Positions 1 to 12,647 of a stretch of DNA of 64,000 nucleotides are shown here, piece after piece. Source of the DNA: Acanthochlamys bracteata (taxonomy: Eukaryota > Streptophyta > Magnoliopsida > Pandanales > Velloziaceae); the NCBI GenBank assembly GCA_019914995.1, contig CM034144.1, forward strand, positions 6,107,489 through 6,171,488. Direction: 5' to 3'. A model generated the notes under the pieces. It was not told where the DNA came from, did no database searches, and saw nothing but the letters and a program-made list of their open reading frames with translations. Within the stretch, counting starts at the first letter, position 1; each line of letters starts with the position of its first letter. The position numbers and the translations under genes are program-made.

Positions 1-1380
1 GCAAATCTTGTTAGATGTGTAAAAGCATGATCATGGTCCAGGGTTCTATACCTGACACTGTGATTGATGGTTTAGTTGCAGCCTATCAACTTTTTCAATA
101 CGATCTGCTGCAACACTGCTTAGGTTCAAAGCAAGAGACGATGAAAAGAACGTATTGATTTGTTTTATTGTAGCGAAACCTTATACAGGAAATGGTGTTG
201 CATTTTTTGTGCTTTGGACGAGTAATGGTTTCTTTAAAAAGTAAAATTTAAAAACTAAATTTGTAAAAAGTAAATTATTATAGAAAAAATAGACAGTCAT
301 AAACAATGACTTTTGGCCAAAAAGAATTATCTTCGTATACAAAAGAATATAAATTCTAATGATTTCTTTTTTATCCGTTTGTTTTTTTTGTCCTTTTTCT
401 TTCTGAAAATGAGTTCAAGATGTTAGTTAGCTATGCTGTTTTGGTGATATGTATATAATAAAGAAATGTAGATTAAAATTCATTATTTTGATCATGGTAG
501 CATAAAATACATGCTGTTATTATTGGGGAGATATAACATCAATAGCGCTAATCAAAATAAACTGCTATTAACTTGCTCACTTACTGTTAACAAAAGTTGC
601 TAGCGTGAATCATATTTTTAGCTAAATTATTGATTCTGATATTATTATTAGAACGATATAATAATAAAAAACCTAATCAAGATAAAAATATAAAGAGTCC
701 GATACATACACTAAAAAGTCAAATCTAATTCAAAATTTTAAACTAATAAAAAATAAAATTCACTAATATACATCTTATTTTATTTTATTTTAATTTAATA
801 TAAGACTAATTTATTTGAACTCAATAGCTATTTTTTGAATAATTTTAATTTGATATCATTTTTGTACCTATTAACATTTTTTGTGTGTTTTAATAAAAAA
901 TAAATTTCGTAAAATTAAATTTGATAAAACTGAATTCCATAAAATAAGTAGATTAGAAATGAATTTGATAAATTCAGACTAAATTAAAGCACAAGCAATT
1001 AATTTCAGCTAAAAAATATGACAAAAAAATGAATTCCTCGTAATTGAAACGCACACTTCAACTAACGTCGATTTGAAGTTTTATTGCAGATACAAATGTT
1101 ACTATCCAGCACTGGATGTGTCATCTGCGCAACCTAAATACTTGAAATAGATTGCGTTTTTTTGGCTTTAAAATTAAGTTTTTTAAAAATAAATTCTTAG
1201 AAGTGAATTTTTAGAAATAATATTACTAAAAGTGGATTGAAGTTTTATATTTTTTTATAAGTAAAAATAAATTGAAAATGAATTTTTATATTTTTTTATG
1301 TTATTTTGTATTTAGAAGTGAATTGTTAAAAATAAAAAAAATAAGTTCTTGGATAAAAAAAACACACCCATAATTATTTT
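1..1380. other. Left-edge spacer, AT-rich
   Basis: I see no coding region here. The first ~230 bases are less AT-rich than the rest and could be the 3' end of a transcript starting left of the window, but there is no reading frame to support this. From ~240 to 1380 the sequence is AT-rich with poly-A/T runs and no recognisable gene. Confidence 0.5.
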
Positions 1381-1396
1381 TCAATCACGCGCATAG

Positions 1397-1420
1397 CACG
1401 TGACCGAGCTTCTGGGCCCA
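1397..1420 (+). promoter_or_regulatory. Promoter elements of the NAK-type kinase gene
   Basis: A G-box (CACGTGAC) begins at 1397 and a palindromic TGGGCCCA lies at 1413-1420. GGGCC-type 'site II' elements are common just upstream of broadly expressed plant genes. They lie ~100 bases ahead of the purine-rich leader that begins near 1490. Their function here is inferred. Confidence 0.45.
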
Positions 1421-1489
1421 CCATCTACAAATTGCTTCCCATCACTTGCCGGCACGACATAGAGCGCGAGAGAACTCGCACGACTCACA

Positions 1490-1685
1490 AGCTTGTGGAG
1501 TGAGAAGCGCGAGAGAGAGGGGGAGAGGCTTCTTTCTTTAATCTTCTATCAATCAAGCAATCAATCAATCTCTTGAAATTTACGAATCCACATGCCTGTG
1601 TTGTTTTAGTTCTACAGATCTGTTGCAGAAGGATCTCTAAAAGAAGCACCAACAACAGATCTAGAGCTTTTTCAGATTGTTTAAG
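1490..1685 (+). other. Non-coding first exon (5' leader) of the NAK-type kinase gene
   Basis: A GA/CT-rich leader-like stretch ends at a strong donor (TTTAAG|GTGAGT) after 1685. No ATG frame joins it to the kinase, and an acceptor at 2436 (TTTTTATAG) precedes the start codon. A leader intron of about 1686-2436 therefore fits. The transcription start is a guess. Confidence 0.5.
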
Positions 1686-2508
1686 GTGAGTTAAACGTTT
1701 GTTTCTATAAGCACTCGATGTGTTGAATCTCTGTTTTTACTCTGGTTCTGCTGGTTAAACTTATAGCTAGAATTATGATGATTTAGTTGTTACTGAGATT
1801 TCATTTGAACTGTTGAGACTTGCAATGATTTAGTATCCGAATAAAGCATCGAGGTTCCTTTCTCTTTTCTTTCAATTTCGTTGTTTTTTGCTCCAGATTT
1901 TAGCTCAGAGCGTTTTTTTTTTAATTTTTAACGTTGTTTGTGGAGCTTTCTGAAGCTGTTTTGGAAATATTTTATTCAGTTTTTGATAATTTTCGGAGAT
2001 ATCTGTTCATTGTTGAATTAACTAGTTGGCAGATTGGGTTTATCTAGTTTCAGTGGCAACTAAACCTCGTCAACATGGAACAATTTGACCAAGGTGAAGT
2101 TCTAGAATCTTGCTTGTTTACCGAATATGTTGATTCTGTTTTATCTTGCTATATTGTTCCTCTCAGGCGAAGCTGATTCTTATATCAGCTCAGACCATTA
2201 TATATATTGGTGTTGAAGCCATTGCTTCTTGTTTTGTTTGCTTAATACTAACTCTAGTAGAATTGCAAAATCTCCAAACTTCTAGTGATATTAGAGCAAT
2301 TCTTGGGAGTAACTGTACTCTTTATTCTGGTTTTCATGCTTACCCTTTTCGATTTGACACTCATCTTGCTCTTATTGGTAGAAAGAAGAATTTGTGTTCC
2401 ATGGACCTGGGTGTTCTGCTGCCTGCGTTTTTATAGAAAGGTGGAGTTTATCTTTGTGTGGAGTATCTCAGAGATATTTAATTCTGATTCTACTCCCGCG
2501 TATTCTTC

Positions 2509-5500
2509 ATGATGTGGAAATTCAAGCCTTTTATGTCGAAAGAACCGGCTGGCTTAGAAGGACGTACAGTTGATGTTGGCAATGTGAAAGTCAACATTCA
2601 AAATGCCATAGCTGAAGGGGGTTTTTCTTGTGTCTATTTAGCGCGCAATGCTCTGAACCCATCGAAGCAATATGCTCTCAAGCACATGATTTGCAACGAT
2701 GAAGAGTCTTTGGATCTTGTGAAGAAGGAAGTCACCGTGATGAAACTGCTTAAAGGGCATCCCAATGTTGTCACACTGGTTGCCCATGCAATCTTTGACA
2801 TGGGTCGAACTAAGGAAGCAATTCTTGTGATGGATTATTGTGAGAAATCATTGGTTTCTGTTATTGAGAATAGAAGGGCTGGATACTTTGATGAGAAGCA
2901 AATACTTTTGATATTCAGAGATATCTGCGATGCAGTGTTTGCTATGCATTGTCAATCGCCACCAATTGCTCATAGGTATGTGCCAGACTAGAAGTAACAT
3001 AGTGATTTCAGTGCGGTTTATTCTTCTAACTATAATATTTTGTGATCTGATTTCTTTTGCTTCTGTATCTCCACTGTAGCTGTCTACCTTTCGACATTGT
3101 TTACAAAATACGGTGCCATTTGCCTTATGCTCGGTTAAGATATAATATAACTAGTTCTTGTTGTTGTGACTTCATAAACACAAATTGTTATAAGACCAAT
3201 GACCATTATGGTAGTGTTCTAGTAATGTGCATGGATCAAAATTTGGTTTCACTTCTTTTCACTTCTAGCCTGTACTTGTGTCTTCAATAGTCCCCTTCTT
3301 TTCCCAACAAGTTCTAGTTTTTGCATGTTTCACCTCACAAGGAATGTAGGATCAGTAGTCAGTGTTTTGTTTATACTTTATTCAATCTGTATCGTCCAGT
3401 GAATATTAGTTGCTCTCCTTTTAATTTTTGCAGAGATTTGAAAGTTGAAAATGTTCTGCTTGGTGCTGATGAAGCATGGAAATTGTGTGATTTTGGTAGC
3501 ACATCGACCAATCACAAGCGGTTTGACAAACCTGAGGAGATGGGTATAGAAGAGGACAACATAAGGAAACACACAACCCCTGCATATAGAGCCCCTGAGG
3601 TATACCGTTATCTGTTTTTTGGTGGCCTTATGATCTCTCACCTATGTACTTCTACAGTGACTTATTTGTAGTATTTGGTTTGCTAATGTAGATGTGGGAT
3701 CTTTTCAGAAAGGAAGTTATTAGTGAGAAGGTTGACATATGGGTAAGTAATGAAATTATATTTTCTCATATATTAATCTTGTTGTTTGTTGCGTTGTCGT
3801 GGTTTACCTTATGACCACTTCTTGATTGGGAAATCTCTAAGATTGGCAAGCAAAGCATTGCTAAATATCATGCGTAGACTGTCTAATCCTATTTTGTTTA
3901 TCTTTTACAGGCACTTGGGTGTCTCCTGTATAGGATCTGCTACTTCAAGTCAGCATTTGATGGTGAATCAAAGCTTCAGATACTGAACGGTAACTACCGG
4001 ATACCAGAGTTGCCAACGTATAGTGCTGCAATAACTGGCCTCATAAAGGACATGCTTGAAAGCTCTCCAGATGCTAGACCAGACATCACACAGGCAAGGG
4101 CATTGCTTGATTGGTCATTGATCTCCATGAACCTAGGTTAGTTGTAGAATACTGCATACATCTGTTAGATTTAGAGATGTATAATGCACTTGACAATCTT
4201 GTCACTTGACTTTCTACTAATTTTTGTCTCCTCTCTTACAGGTCTGGTTCCGTGTTAATGAACAACTGCCAGCAGAGCTTCAGAAGGATGGTCCCAATAG
4301 TACCTCATCAACTACAGATGTAGCGCATACCTCCCAAGGTTTACATGATGAAGGTATAAGTTTTGCTGAAACACTTGGAAGATTCTAACTTTCACGCGTT
4401 AGTGATTTTTTACTTATATATCCAGTACTCACATGATCCTGGATGTTGGTTGCAGTAATAGAACAACAATTTATGTTTATGACGTTGCCTTTAGGAAAAA
4501 ATTATTTTGACATTTTTTTCTTCTCAAAATTCAGGCATACTTTATTCTCTTGGTAGATATATAATAGCCACACTAACTGTTTCAACCAGCACAGCTAACT
4601 GTGACCTTTCCAGCTCTTCGATTGGTCCATGATGCCCATAAGCTTTGAACCATTTCATCAAACTGAGCCTTAAAAAATTGTCTCGTGCTTATTCAAAAAG
4701 CTTTTATTTTATCTGGCCAGCTTTATATTTTCTTAATGAAATACATGGAGTTACCACCATGGCAAAGCTTGTCTGCCTTCTTTTCTTAATTTCCAATAAA
4801 TAATTGTTTTCTCATACTGCTGATTCATATGTAACTATGTACTGATTTTCCTCCAGGCATTGCAAAGAAATCTTCGCCAATGCCTAAAAGGAGCCCTCCT
4901 CCACCACCTACATCACGACAGCAAATGAAGAGCAACCTATCCGATGTTGAAAAGGATGTCCAGCATGTTAAATCTTCTCAAGCTACTTCGACGCCCAGTT
5001 TTGAAGGTTCATTTTGGTCTACCCAGCATGCACAAGACGCACAAGTTACATCTGGTAAAGGTCCCTTGTTTGATGAAGAACCAATTAGGCAAATCAATTC
5101 AAGGCCTAGTCAGACTACTGTTGATAGAAGAGAGGAGAACTTTCGACCTGGACAACCTTCGAGGAATGCTTCTGGAAACCCAATCAAGGAGCCCAGCTCT
5201 GGAGATTTTGAGATCAGATTTTTCTTGGACGGCAAGCATAAAGGTGTTAACAAACCTAAAGCATCATATACTGAGAAGAAGCCAGCTTTTCAGAATGAGA
5301 CATTCAACACATTTGTGACCGAATTTGATACTGCTAAGCTGAGCTCCATAAAACCAGCTACTAGTTCAGGGAAGGAAGATCTCGAAGCTGATGTGGGACG
5401 GCTGAAAGAACAACTGAAGCAAGCCAATTTGGAGAAAACTGAGATTCAATTGAAGTACGAGAAGTTGTCTGCCATTTGTCGTTCACAGCGGCAGGAAATT

Positions 5501-6241
5501 CAAGAGCTAAAGCGAGCTCTTTCATCTGCCAACCTATCACCAAAATCCAACGAGAAATCTGAAAGCACGATCTCCCCTGGAAGTTCTCAATCTACCACAC
5601 AGGTTGGTTTTACTTGTATCACATTATCTCTTAGAACTTATGTAACATGCTTTAATCTTCAAACTGTTAACTCTTGGCTAGTAACACCATTTTCTAGTTC
5701 TTCTACACGTTTTGCAAGTTTCAATTTATTTTGTTGTTTGCGCATAACACCATTTACTTTGGTCCTATAATATAATTTTCCTATGCTCATAGTAAGTTTT
5801 CTAAATTCTATAATTTATATGCTGTTGCGCTGTTAATTTACCTTTCTTTTGCAGCAGATGGAGAAATTCGAAGGTACCGCATGGGAACTCCAGCAAAGGA
5901 TGCTTGGTAGCAACAGCCCTGCTTATCAAAGTCCAGAGCTGAAGCCATGGGAAGCATCATTTGACGAGGAACCAAAACCACAGCAACCGGCCATGCTGAG
6001 CCGCCCGAAATCTGTCCGCACAACCAACGGCTACAGAAATACAAGCAAGGAATCATCAGCAACAGCAGTTCCTACTACGAATGATAAAGGTTGGGTCTCC
6101 GAAGACAGTTTCACGGCAGCCCCCTCTGGTTCACAAGTGTCAAGGACGACATTGGCTCAGGGAAGCAATTCTCAGTGCTTTGTTGGCACCACACCAAGTA
6201 AGCTAGAAATCGGCCAGCCATCAGGATGGACAGGTTTCTAA
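2509..6241 (+). CDS. NAK/AAK1-family Ser/Thr protein kinase (At2g32850-like)
   Basis: Coding exons are 2509-2975, 3434-3599, 3692-3742, 3911-4093, 4242-4353, 4857-5602 and 5855-6241. The joined frame is open for about 703 residues. The kinase domain has a glycine loop near 35-44 (AEGGFS), Lys58 in ALK, HRD at 155-157 and DFG at 175-177. The TPAYRAPE activation segment and the ISEKVDIWALGC stretch follow. The C-terminal half is low-complexity, with a proline run near 339-344 and a coiled coil at ~501-548. In animals this family phosphorylates clathrin adaptors; a plant endocytic role is inference. Two Met codons stand in tandem at 2509 and 2512; homologues suggest the second may be used. The intron after 4093 has a GC donor, and the last intron ends in a CAGCAG tandem acceptor. 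AATAAA at 6311 may be the poly-A signal. Confidence 0.92.
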
Positions 6242-7457
6242 ACTGTTGTTTAACCGCAGTTAGGTAACTGTTGTTTCTTCTAAACTGAACCTCGATCTCT
6301 AACTTTTACAAATAAACTTATGCCAGAGTTGTTTATTGAATCATATAAAATAAGTCTTACAATGTTTTCTAGAAGTTTCTTGCACCCTGAAGGTTTTTAC
6401 CTGTAGTGAATGAGCGACTATGAACAACAGGTTATACTTTACCAAGGAGCAACAAGTAAAATTCATACGAAAGTTACAAATTAAAGTATCTCGTAATTAA
6501 ATGTTGTTATTATCTTGATAATAATAAAGTTTAATTTTCTTAGTAGGCGATAATCATACTAACAAAAAAACATATTTTTTATAAAAACAATAATCACTGA
6601 TGTTTTATACTATTTGTAAATGATTTGTGATATTTGATGTTAATTATTTATTTATTTTTTACTTATTTTGTGGAATGGCCAGTAGGGCAATCGGCGGAAC
6701 ACATTACTGGCAAGAACTGTCTTTAAACATCAATGATATAATAAACAAAATCCAAACAAGAAAGCTTAGAAAACAAACAAAAGCTCGGACTGTCTGCATA
6801 AGTAGGAGTTATCAAACGAACATTGACTTTGTTATCATTTCTATCAAATGACCAAAAAGAATAGTTACCAAAGGAACATAAATAGAAGTTTGAAAACTAC
6901 CCTTCGACAAATCAACGTTTGAATTAAGTGTCTTGCGCCAGAAAGTGGAAAACATCTAGAAGAATGGACTCTAAACAATAACGGGGCGTTTGATAGTGAT
7001 TATGAAATAAAGTTTTTTTAAAATATAAAATATTTGAAAACCATCTTCCGTAAACGTTTGGATTAATTTTCTACATCTGAAAATGGGGAAATACAGAAAT
7101 AGCTAGAAAATCTCTGCTAAAACCTATTTTTCAATCCGTATCTTGGAAACGAGTTTTAGAAAAACAATTTTTTAAAATTTTCAAAAAAATACAAAAAAAA
7201 CACAGTTTTCATATATGTGAGACCCACCTCTCCCACTGGTTTATCAGGCCTTTCTTCCCCGGATGTGAATTCGGAATGGAGAGTCTGGAACCACCGGTCT
7301 TTCTTGAAAAAATCTCCTTCTGATGGTTCTACGATGAAAGCTTCAAGCTAGGAGTTTCTAAAAAAATTTTCAACATTCTTGGTCTTTACTCATGACAAAC
7401 ATTGATTTGCTTGACCTGGCTTAAAATCTATATCTACAGAAAAATACAGAACAAAGT
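6242..7457. other. Spacer between the kinase gene and the LECRK cluster
   Basis: This holds the 3' UTR of the kinase gene, AT-rich sequence, and an AT-rich repeat starting GGGCGTTTGATAGTG near 6994 that resembles the small-element family seen elsewhere in the window. The last ~75 bases (from 7385, TTACTCATGACAAACATTGA, then TTAAAATCTATATC) recur before the other two LECRK copies at ~12585 and ~23150. They form a shared proximal promoter and leader. Confidence 0.5.
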
Positions 7458-10400
7458 ATGAAGAAAAACAGAGCAGAAATTAGTGATCCAAGTATGGAAA
7501 TAGTACCATCTTCTCCTCTCAATCTCTTTGTTAGGATCATAATCTTCATCTTCTGCCTCACTGTTTCTGCCAAAGCTCAGAACTACCAAAACATAAGCAG
7601 TGGTTCTTTCCTAACTACGCAAGGTCCAAACACTTCGTGGTTCTCACCATCCGGCGACTTTGCCTTCGGCTTCCATCCACTAGAATCCGATCCAAATCAA
7701 TTCCTCCTAGCTATCTGGTTTGCCAAGACATCAAACCGGACTGTAGTCTGGTATGCCAAAGATAATAATCTTGTCAAGGTAGGATTGGGGTCAAGAGTTG
7801 ATCTCACTACTGATGGCAGCCTCTCTCTGAAGAATGAGAGTGGTGCAGAAGTATGGTCGTCAGGCACCAGCGGTGTTGCCTATGCAGCACTGCTTGATAC
7901 AGGCAACTTTGTGCTTGTGGGTACCGATGGTTCCACTCAGTGGCAGAGCTTCAGTTACCCAACTGACACAATATTACCAGGGCAAGTCTTGCAGGCGAAT
8001 CAGGACCTCAAACTGCTCTCCAAGTTGACCGATGATGACTTCTCAGATGGTCGATTTTCACTTCGCATGCAGCCGGACGGCAATCTGCTGTTATACGTTA
8101 TGGCCTTGCCGTTTGGTAGTCAAAATGGACCCTACTGGGCAAGCAACACTGTAGGAAATGGGACACAGCTGGTCTTTAACGCGTCTGGCACAATTGACTT
8201 GTTTTTAAAGACTGGCGGAAAGACGACTATAATCTCTGAAGGAGGAATCTCCAACGATGACGCATACCAAAGGGCAACATTGGATCCTGATGGAGCTTTT
8301 AGGTATTATGTTTACGCCAAAAACGGAACAAGCTGGCAAGCTATTGATGCTCTTCCTAAAGATGTCTGCCAGGCAGGTGCTGTAGGTGAGTTACAAGTAG
8401 TCAGTCACTTTAGACATCTGATTAGTGTATGGAAAAATATATTTACTCTAGCCTAAAGTTACTGCATTCACTTTAGAAAGTACAGCATGCTACAAAATTT
8501 GCTATGGTTGGACAACAATGCATCGACTAAAACTATGTGCACTCTCTGGCGTACCACATCTCATTTTCAATTGCTGAGGCATGTATCTCATCCCATTCCA
8601 ACCATACAACAAAAGAATGCTACAAATTAGGGGTACGCAAATGGGTAGACATAATATTATGTATACATCACACAGTTGTAGGACTTGAAAGGACTTTGGT
8701 CTCTGTTTCTGTTACAGAAGCTCGACTTCTGTAGTATCTGCTGTGCTCGAAGCATTAACTTTTTGTGAGTAAATTCTATTTGCCTTAAATTCATCATGCT
8801 ACAAAGTATGCAGGTACTAGTTGTAAAGTTGGCTTTGAACATGTTTGGCATGGCTTATTGAAGGTGCTTATGGGCTTTTCAAGCTAAAAAAAGCCCTCTG
8901 GAGTGCTCTAAAAATTTCTTAAATTTTCGGAAGGCATTGGTGAATTGTACGTCATGGAATAATCATGCATATAAGTTTTTTATTCAAATATCCGTAAAAA
9001 TTTGTTTGACTTTTTTTAAAGCTCTACTTCTTGAGTCATCCCAAACGTGCCCTTTGTATATATAGATGCCTGTAAAGAACTATTGATCTTTGCTCCACTA
9101 ATCCTATACTACAAAAGAAGTTAATTCTAAGTGGGGAAAAGTTAAAAATACGAAAGATATGATGTTCCGATAATTGCTGCTGGGAAAATCAATGCTCATT
9201 GATATCGAATTTGATGCATCCTCATTTTGCAAACCTTACTATTATTAGAAACTAGAAATTTGTTGATAAATATCAAAATTTATAAACTTTTTCCCACAAC
9301 CTGGACAGATACGGGAAATGGAATTTGTGGATTCAACAGCTACTGCAAATCATCAGGTGATACCACAACCCAAAGGGCTGACTGTGAATGTCCGCCACAT
9401 TATTCCTTCATAGATACTAGCAGGCGTATAAAGGATGCAAACCAGATTTCCTTCCACAGAGCTGTGATTCAAATGGATCAGATGTCAATTTTTCCCCTGT
9501 GACTGGTGTAGATTGGCCCCTCGCAGATTATGAGAGCTACAACCCTGTAAGTGAAGATCAATGTAGGCAACAATGTTCAAGTGACTGTTTTTGTGCAGTC
9601 GCTATCTTTAGCAATGACGGTAGTTGCTGGAAGAAGAAATTACCTCTTACAAACGGGAGAATGGGTGATTATGTGAGCAGAAAGGCATTCATTAAGTTCT
9701 CCACTGGTAACAACTCTTATCCTCAATTTCCTCCTAATTCAACCGATGTACTGTATCCAAGCAAAGATAGGAAGGATGGAAGGACTTTAATCTTAGTTGG
9801 ATCATTACTACTAGGAAGCTTTGTTATTGTTTTCATCATTGCAATCTGTATGATTACCTTCTGCTCCTTTGGCTTAAAGAAGAAGGAAATTCAACCAGCA
9901 AAAAGCATGTCAAGCATTAGCCTCAAGCCTTACACTTACAAAGAGCTTCAAGAAGCGACAAATGGTTTTGACGAGGAAGTTGGCAGAGGGGGTTTTGGCA
10001 TAGTCTATAAAGGGTCCTTAGAAGAAGATCAGCAAACCTATGTCGCTGTGAAAAAACTTGATACGCACTTCCAGGAGACAAGAAAGGAGTTTGTTAATGA
10101 AGTCCAATCCATTGGGCAGACATACCACAAGAACCTGGTCAAGTTGCTAGGATTTTGTGATGAAGGGAATGAAAGACTCTTGGTTTATGAATTTATGAGC
10201 AATGGTTCATTGACAAATTATCTCTTTCATAATGAGAGACCCAAATGGAAGCACAGGTCCCAGATTGCATTGGATGTTGCAAGAGGCCTCTTATATTTAC
10301 ATGATGAGCTAAGCAGGCCGATAATTCACTGCGACATAAAGCCTGGGAACGTACTGCTGGATGACAATCTTGTTGCAAGGATTTCAGATTTTGGTCTAGC

Positions 10401-10845
10401 GAAACTTTTAAGAACAGATCAAAGCCGCACCAACACTGGTGCTCGAGGGACCAAAGGGTATGTGGCTCCTGATTGGTTCAAGAACACATCAATAACAACA
10501 AAGGTTGATGTCTTCAGCTTTGGAGTTCTCTTGCTAGAGATTGTATGCTGCAGAAGGAATGTGGAGAAGGAAAATGAAGACGAGGAGCAAACCATACTCA
10601 CTTACTGGGCGTACAATTGCTATACAGTGGGAAGGCTAGATCTTCTTGTGGAAAATGATGAAGAAGCTAAGATTGACATAGAGAGAATCCAGAGGTTTGT
10701 GGCGGTAGCGATTTGGTGCATCCAAGAAGATCCAGTGCTGAGGCCGTCAATGCGAAAGGTCCTTCAAATGCTGGAGGGATCTATCGTAATACCAGAGCCA
10801 CCTAATCCGTCTGGCAATACCTACAGTATGTCCATTACCTACTAA
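7458..10845 (+). pseudogene. LECRK-type G-type lectin receptor-like kinase, copy 1, frameshifted
   Basis: Exon 1 (7458-8385, 309 codons) is open and encodes a hydrophobic leader and the B-lectin region. Exon 2 (9309-10845) encodes the EGF-like and PAN regions, a transmembrane helix and the kinase. In exon 2 the frame is lost near 9424-9427: copies 2 and 3 have AGGACATAT or AGGGCATAT, this copy AGGCGTAT, one base fewer. The PAN, membrane and kinase parts continue in another frame from 9499 with all kinase motifs intact (GRGGFGIVYKG, VAVKK, HCDIKPGN, DFG). It is either a recent pseudogene or a sequencing error. The intron carries a ~214-base MITE that copies 2 and 3 lack. A kinase-only product from 9499 is possible but unsupported. 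Confidence 0.85.
8838..9051. mobile_element. MITE in the intron of LECRK copy 1
   Basis: The ends are imperfect inverted repeats: AACATGTTTGG on the left, and CCAAACGTGCC on the right, whose complement is GGCACGTTTGG. CTTTG flanks both sides (8833-8837 and 9052-9056). The introns of LECRK copies 2 and 3 run straight through the corresponding place (ACTTTGTATGATATA in copy 2), so they act as empty sites. The superfamily is uncertain. Confidence 0.6.
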
Positions 10846-11285
10846 ACTTCAGCCTCCATTGCTCTTTTTCTATCAATAGTGGATGTTTCTTAAATGTGTA
10901 CTAATACCGAATTTGTTTACGCTTTTAGTTGTCTTCTGACCTTAGATAGCATTGTTAGTTGTCTCTGTTTTGGTTTTCAATGTCGTCCTACTATATTTAC
11001 AGTGTTCCTATGGCGTACGTTGTCCGCCAAGGATATCAGCTTGTGCAGAAGACCATTCCCTATTAGCTGATTACTAATGGAACTTTTGTTTTCGTTTGAA
11101 TTATGAAGATGCAGTTCCGAATACAAGTACTTCTATGTTTATGATGCACCTGCCTAATTGGTGTTGCATTAAAATTTACGGATCTGCAGAAGCTTCTATG
11201 GGAATTAAGTTTGAAGGAAATATGTTTTGAGAACATCGTTATCTCTACTCCGAAACAATATCGAGCAGTCTCTAGAGACTAGAAG
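10846..11285 (+). repeat. 3' flank of LECRK copy 1, shared with copy 2
   Basis: The sequence after the stop codon resembles that after copy 2 (15794-16200). Shared landmarks include ACTTCAGCCTCCATTG, GATGCACCTGC(C/T)TAATT and CTTATCCAAACTTC. It contains no open frame. Confidence 0.6.
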
Positions 11286-11885
11286 AAGAACTTATCCAAA
11301 CTTCAAATATCCAAACTTCTTGGTGTTACGAGTTTATGAGCAATGAATGGTTCATTGAAATGCCCGTCTATTCCATGATGAGAAGCCCCTACGAAGCAAA
11401 CTGTATTCAAATTGCATTGGATGTTGCAAGTGGTCTAATCATATTTACATGAAGAAGTAAGCAGGCCTATATTCATTTTAAAGTAAAGCCTGAAAATGTA
11501 CTCTTGGATGACAATTATGTCCCACGGATTTCAGACTTTGGTTTAGCAAAGCTTCTAGGAAAAAATCGAAGTTCAGTGAAAACAGGCATTCTAATGGTTC
11601 AAGAGCACATCACTAACATCAAAGGTCGATGTTATTGATGCTTCAGACTTCTTCAGTTGGAGATCATGTTTTGCAGAAAGAATGTTCAGCAGGAAAACGA
11701 AGCTTCAGACTTAGTTGGCATATGATTGTTACAGAGAGGAAAGGCTAGACCTTCTGGTTTGTGGAGATGAAGATGTAATGTCTGCTATGAGAAGGCTACA
11801 GGTGTTCATGGCTGTTGCAATCTGATGCATTAAAGATGATCCAACATTGAGGCCAACAATGCATTCAAGGTGCTTCTAGCAAGAG
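11286..11885 (+). pseudogene. Decayed LECRK-type kinase-domain relic (second lineage)
   Basis: Fragments of the kinase domain are legible in order: 'YEFMSN', 'QIALDVASG', '[10 protein letters not shown]', '[11 protein letters not shown]' and a C-lobe segment near 11840 matching 'IQEDP..RP'. They are separated by stops, small deletions and frameshifts. The relic is closer to the one at 21.9-22.9 kb than to the intact genes; for example both read TGGTTCATTGAAATGCC and GAGAGGAAAGGCTAGACCTT. Both lie directly upstream of a full-length LECRK copy, so gene plus relic probably duplicated as a unit. No product is expected. Confidence 0.8.
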
Positions 11886-12647
11886 AGTGCCTTCTATTAA
11901 AAAAAATAAAAAAAAGAATAGTTCAATGTAGGACTTAAATCAACTACTTATGAAAAGCGGGGAAGAGAAATTTGACCCACCTACACTAAGACATACCTAA
12001 ACTACAGAAGTCAAAAACAACCCATTCACACAAGAGTCAGAGTCAGATGTGGAGTTATCAAAACATAAATTCAGGCAATTAAATTGCCAACACCACAGAA
12101 ATTTAAGAAGTCACCTAATGATTTAATTGTTAAGCAGCTATCAATAAATTAAAATTTCTCTTCCAAAATTTCATAGATGGAAGTTCGTAGGACTTTCCTA
12201 CTTAAAATGAGGAACCAACTGCAAAATCTTTGATATTCTCTTTTCTAAGCCGTTTCCCTCACGCCATTTGAAACTAAAAATTCCGAAAATTCAACGTTCG
12301 GAGTACTTTCCTATATCTGAAAATGAGAAAACAATTAGAAAATCTCTGTTATTCTATTTTTGAAGCAGTCTTCCTCGCGCCATTTGGAACTAAGAACTAG
12401 GTAATATTTAGTAGTAGTTATTAATCCATCTTTTTTTTATTTATTAAATTATTAAAATTCTTTTTTATAAAACTCTACAATTTTTTTAATAAAAAATATA
12501 AAGAATTTTATTCTCACAAATTTTTTTATATTAAAAAATTATATTTTTATAAACATACCAAACATTCTTTTTAAATTATTTACTTATGACCAACATTGAC
12601 TTAGCTTAGCTTAAAATCTATATCAACAGCAAAATACAGAACGAAGG
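11886..12647. other. Upstream region of LECRK copy 2
   Basis: AT-rich spacer. It contains a ~55-base motif twice (near 12220 and 12355; core CGCCATTTG.AACTAA) that also occurs once before copy 3 near 23100. It ends in the proximal block shared by all three copies, CTTAAAATCTATATCAACAG, just before the start codon. No gene is seen. Confidence 0.5.

Noticed and set aside
2146-2436. 96-codon frame before the kinase start
   Set aside because: It lies in the proposed leader intron, has no family resemblance, and ends exactly at the acceptor TTTTTATAG.
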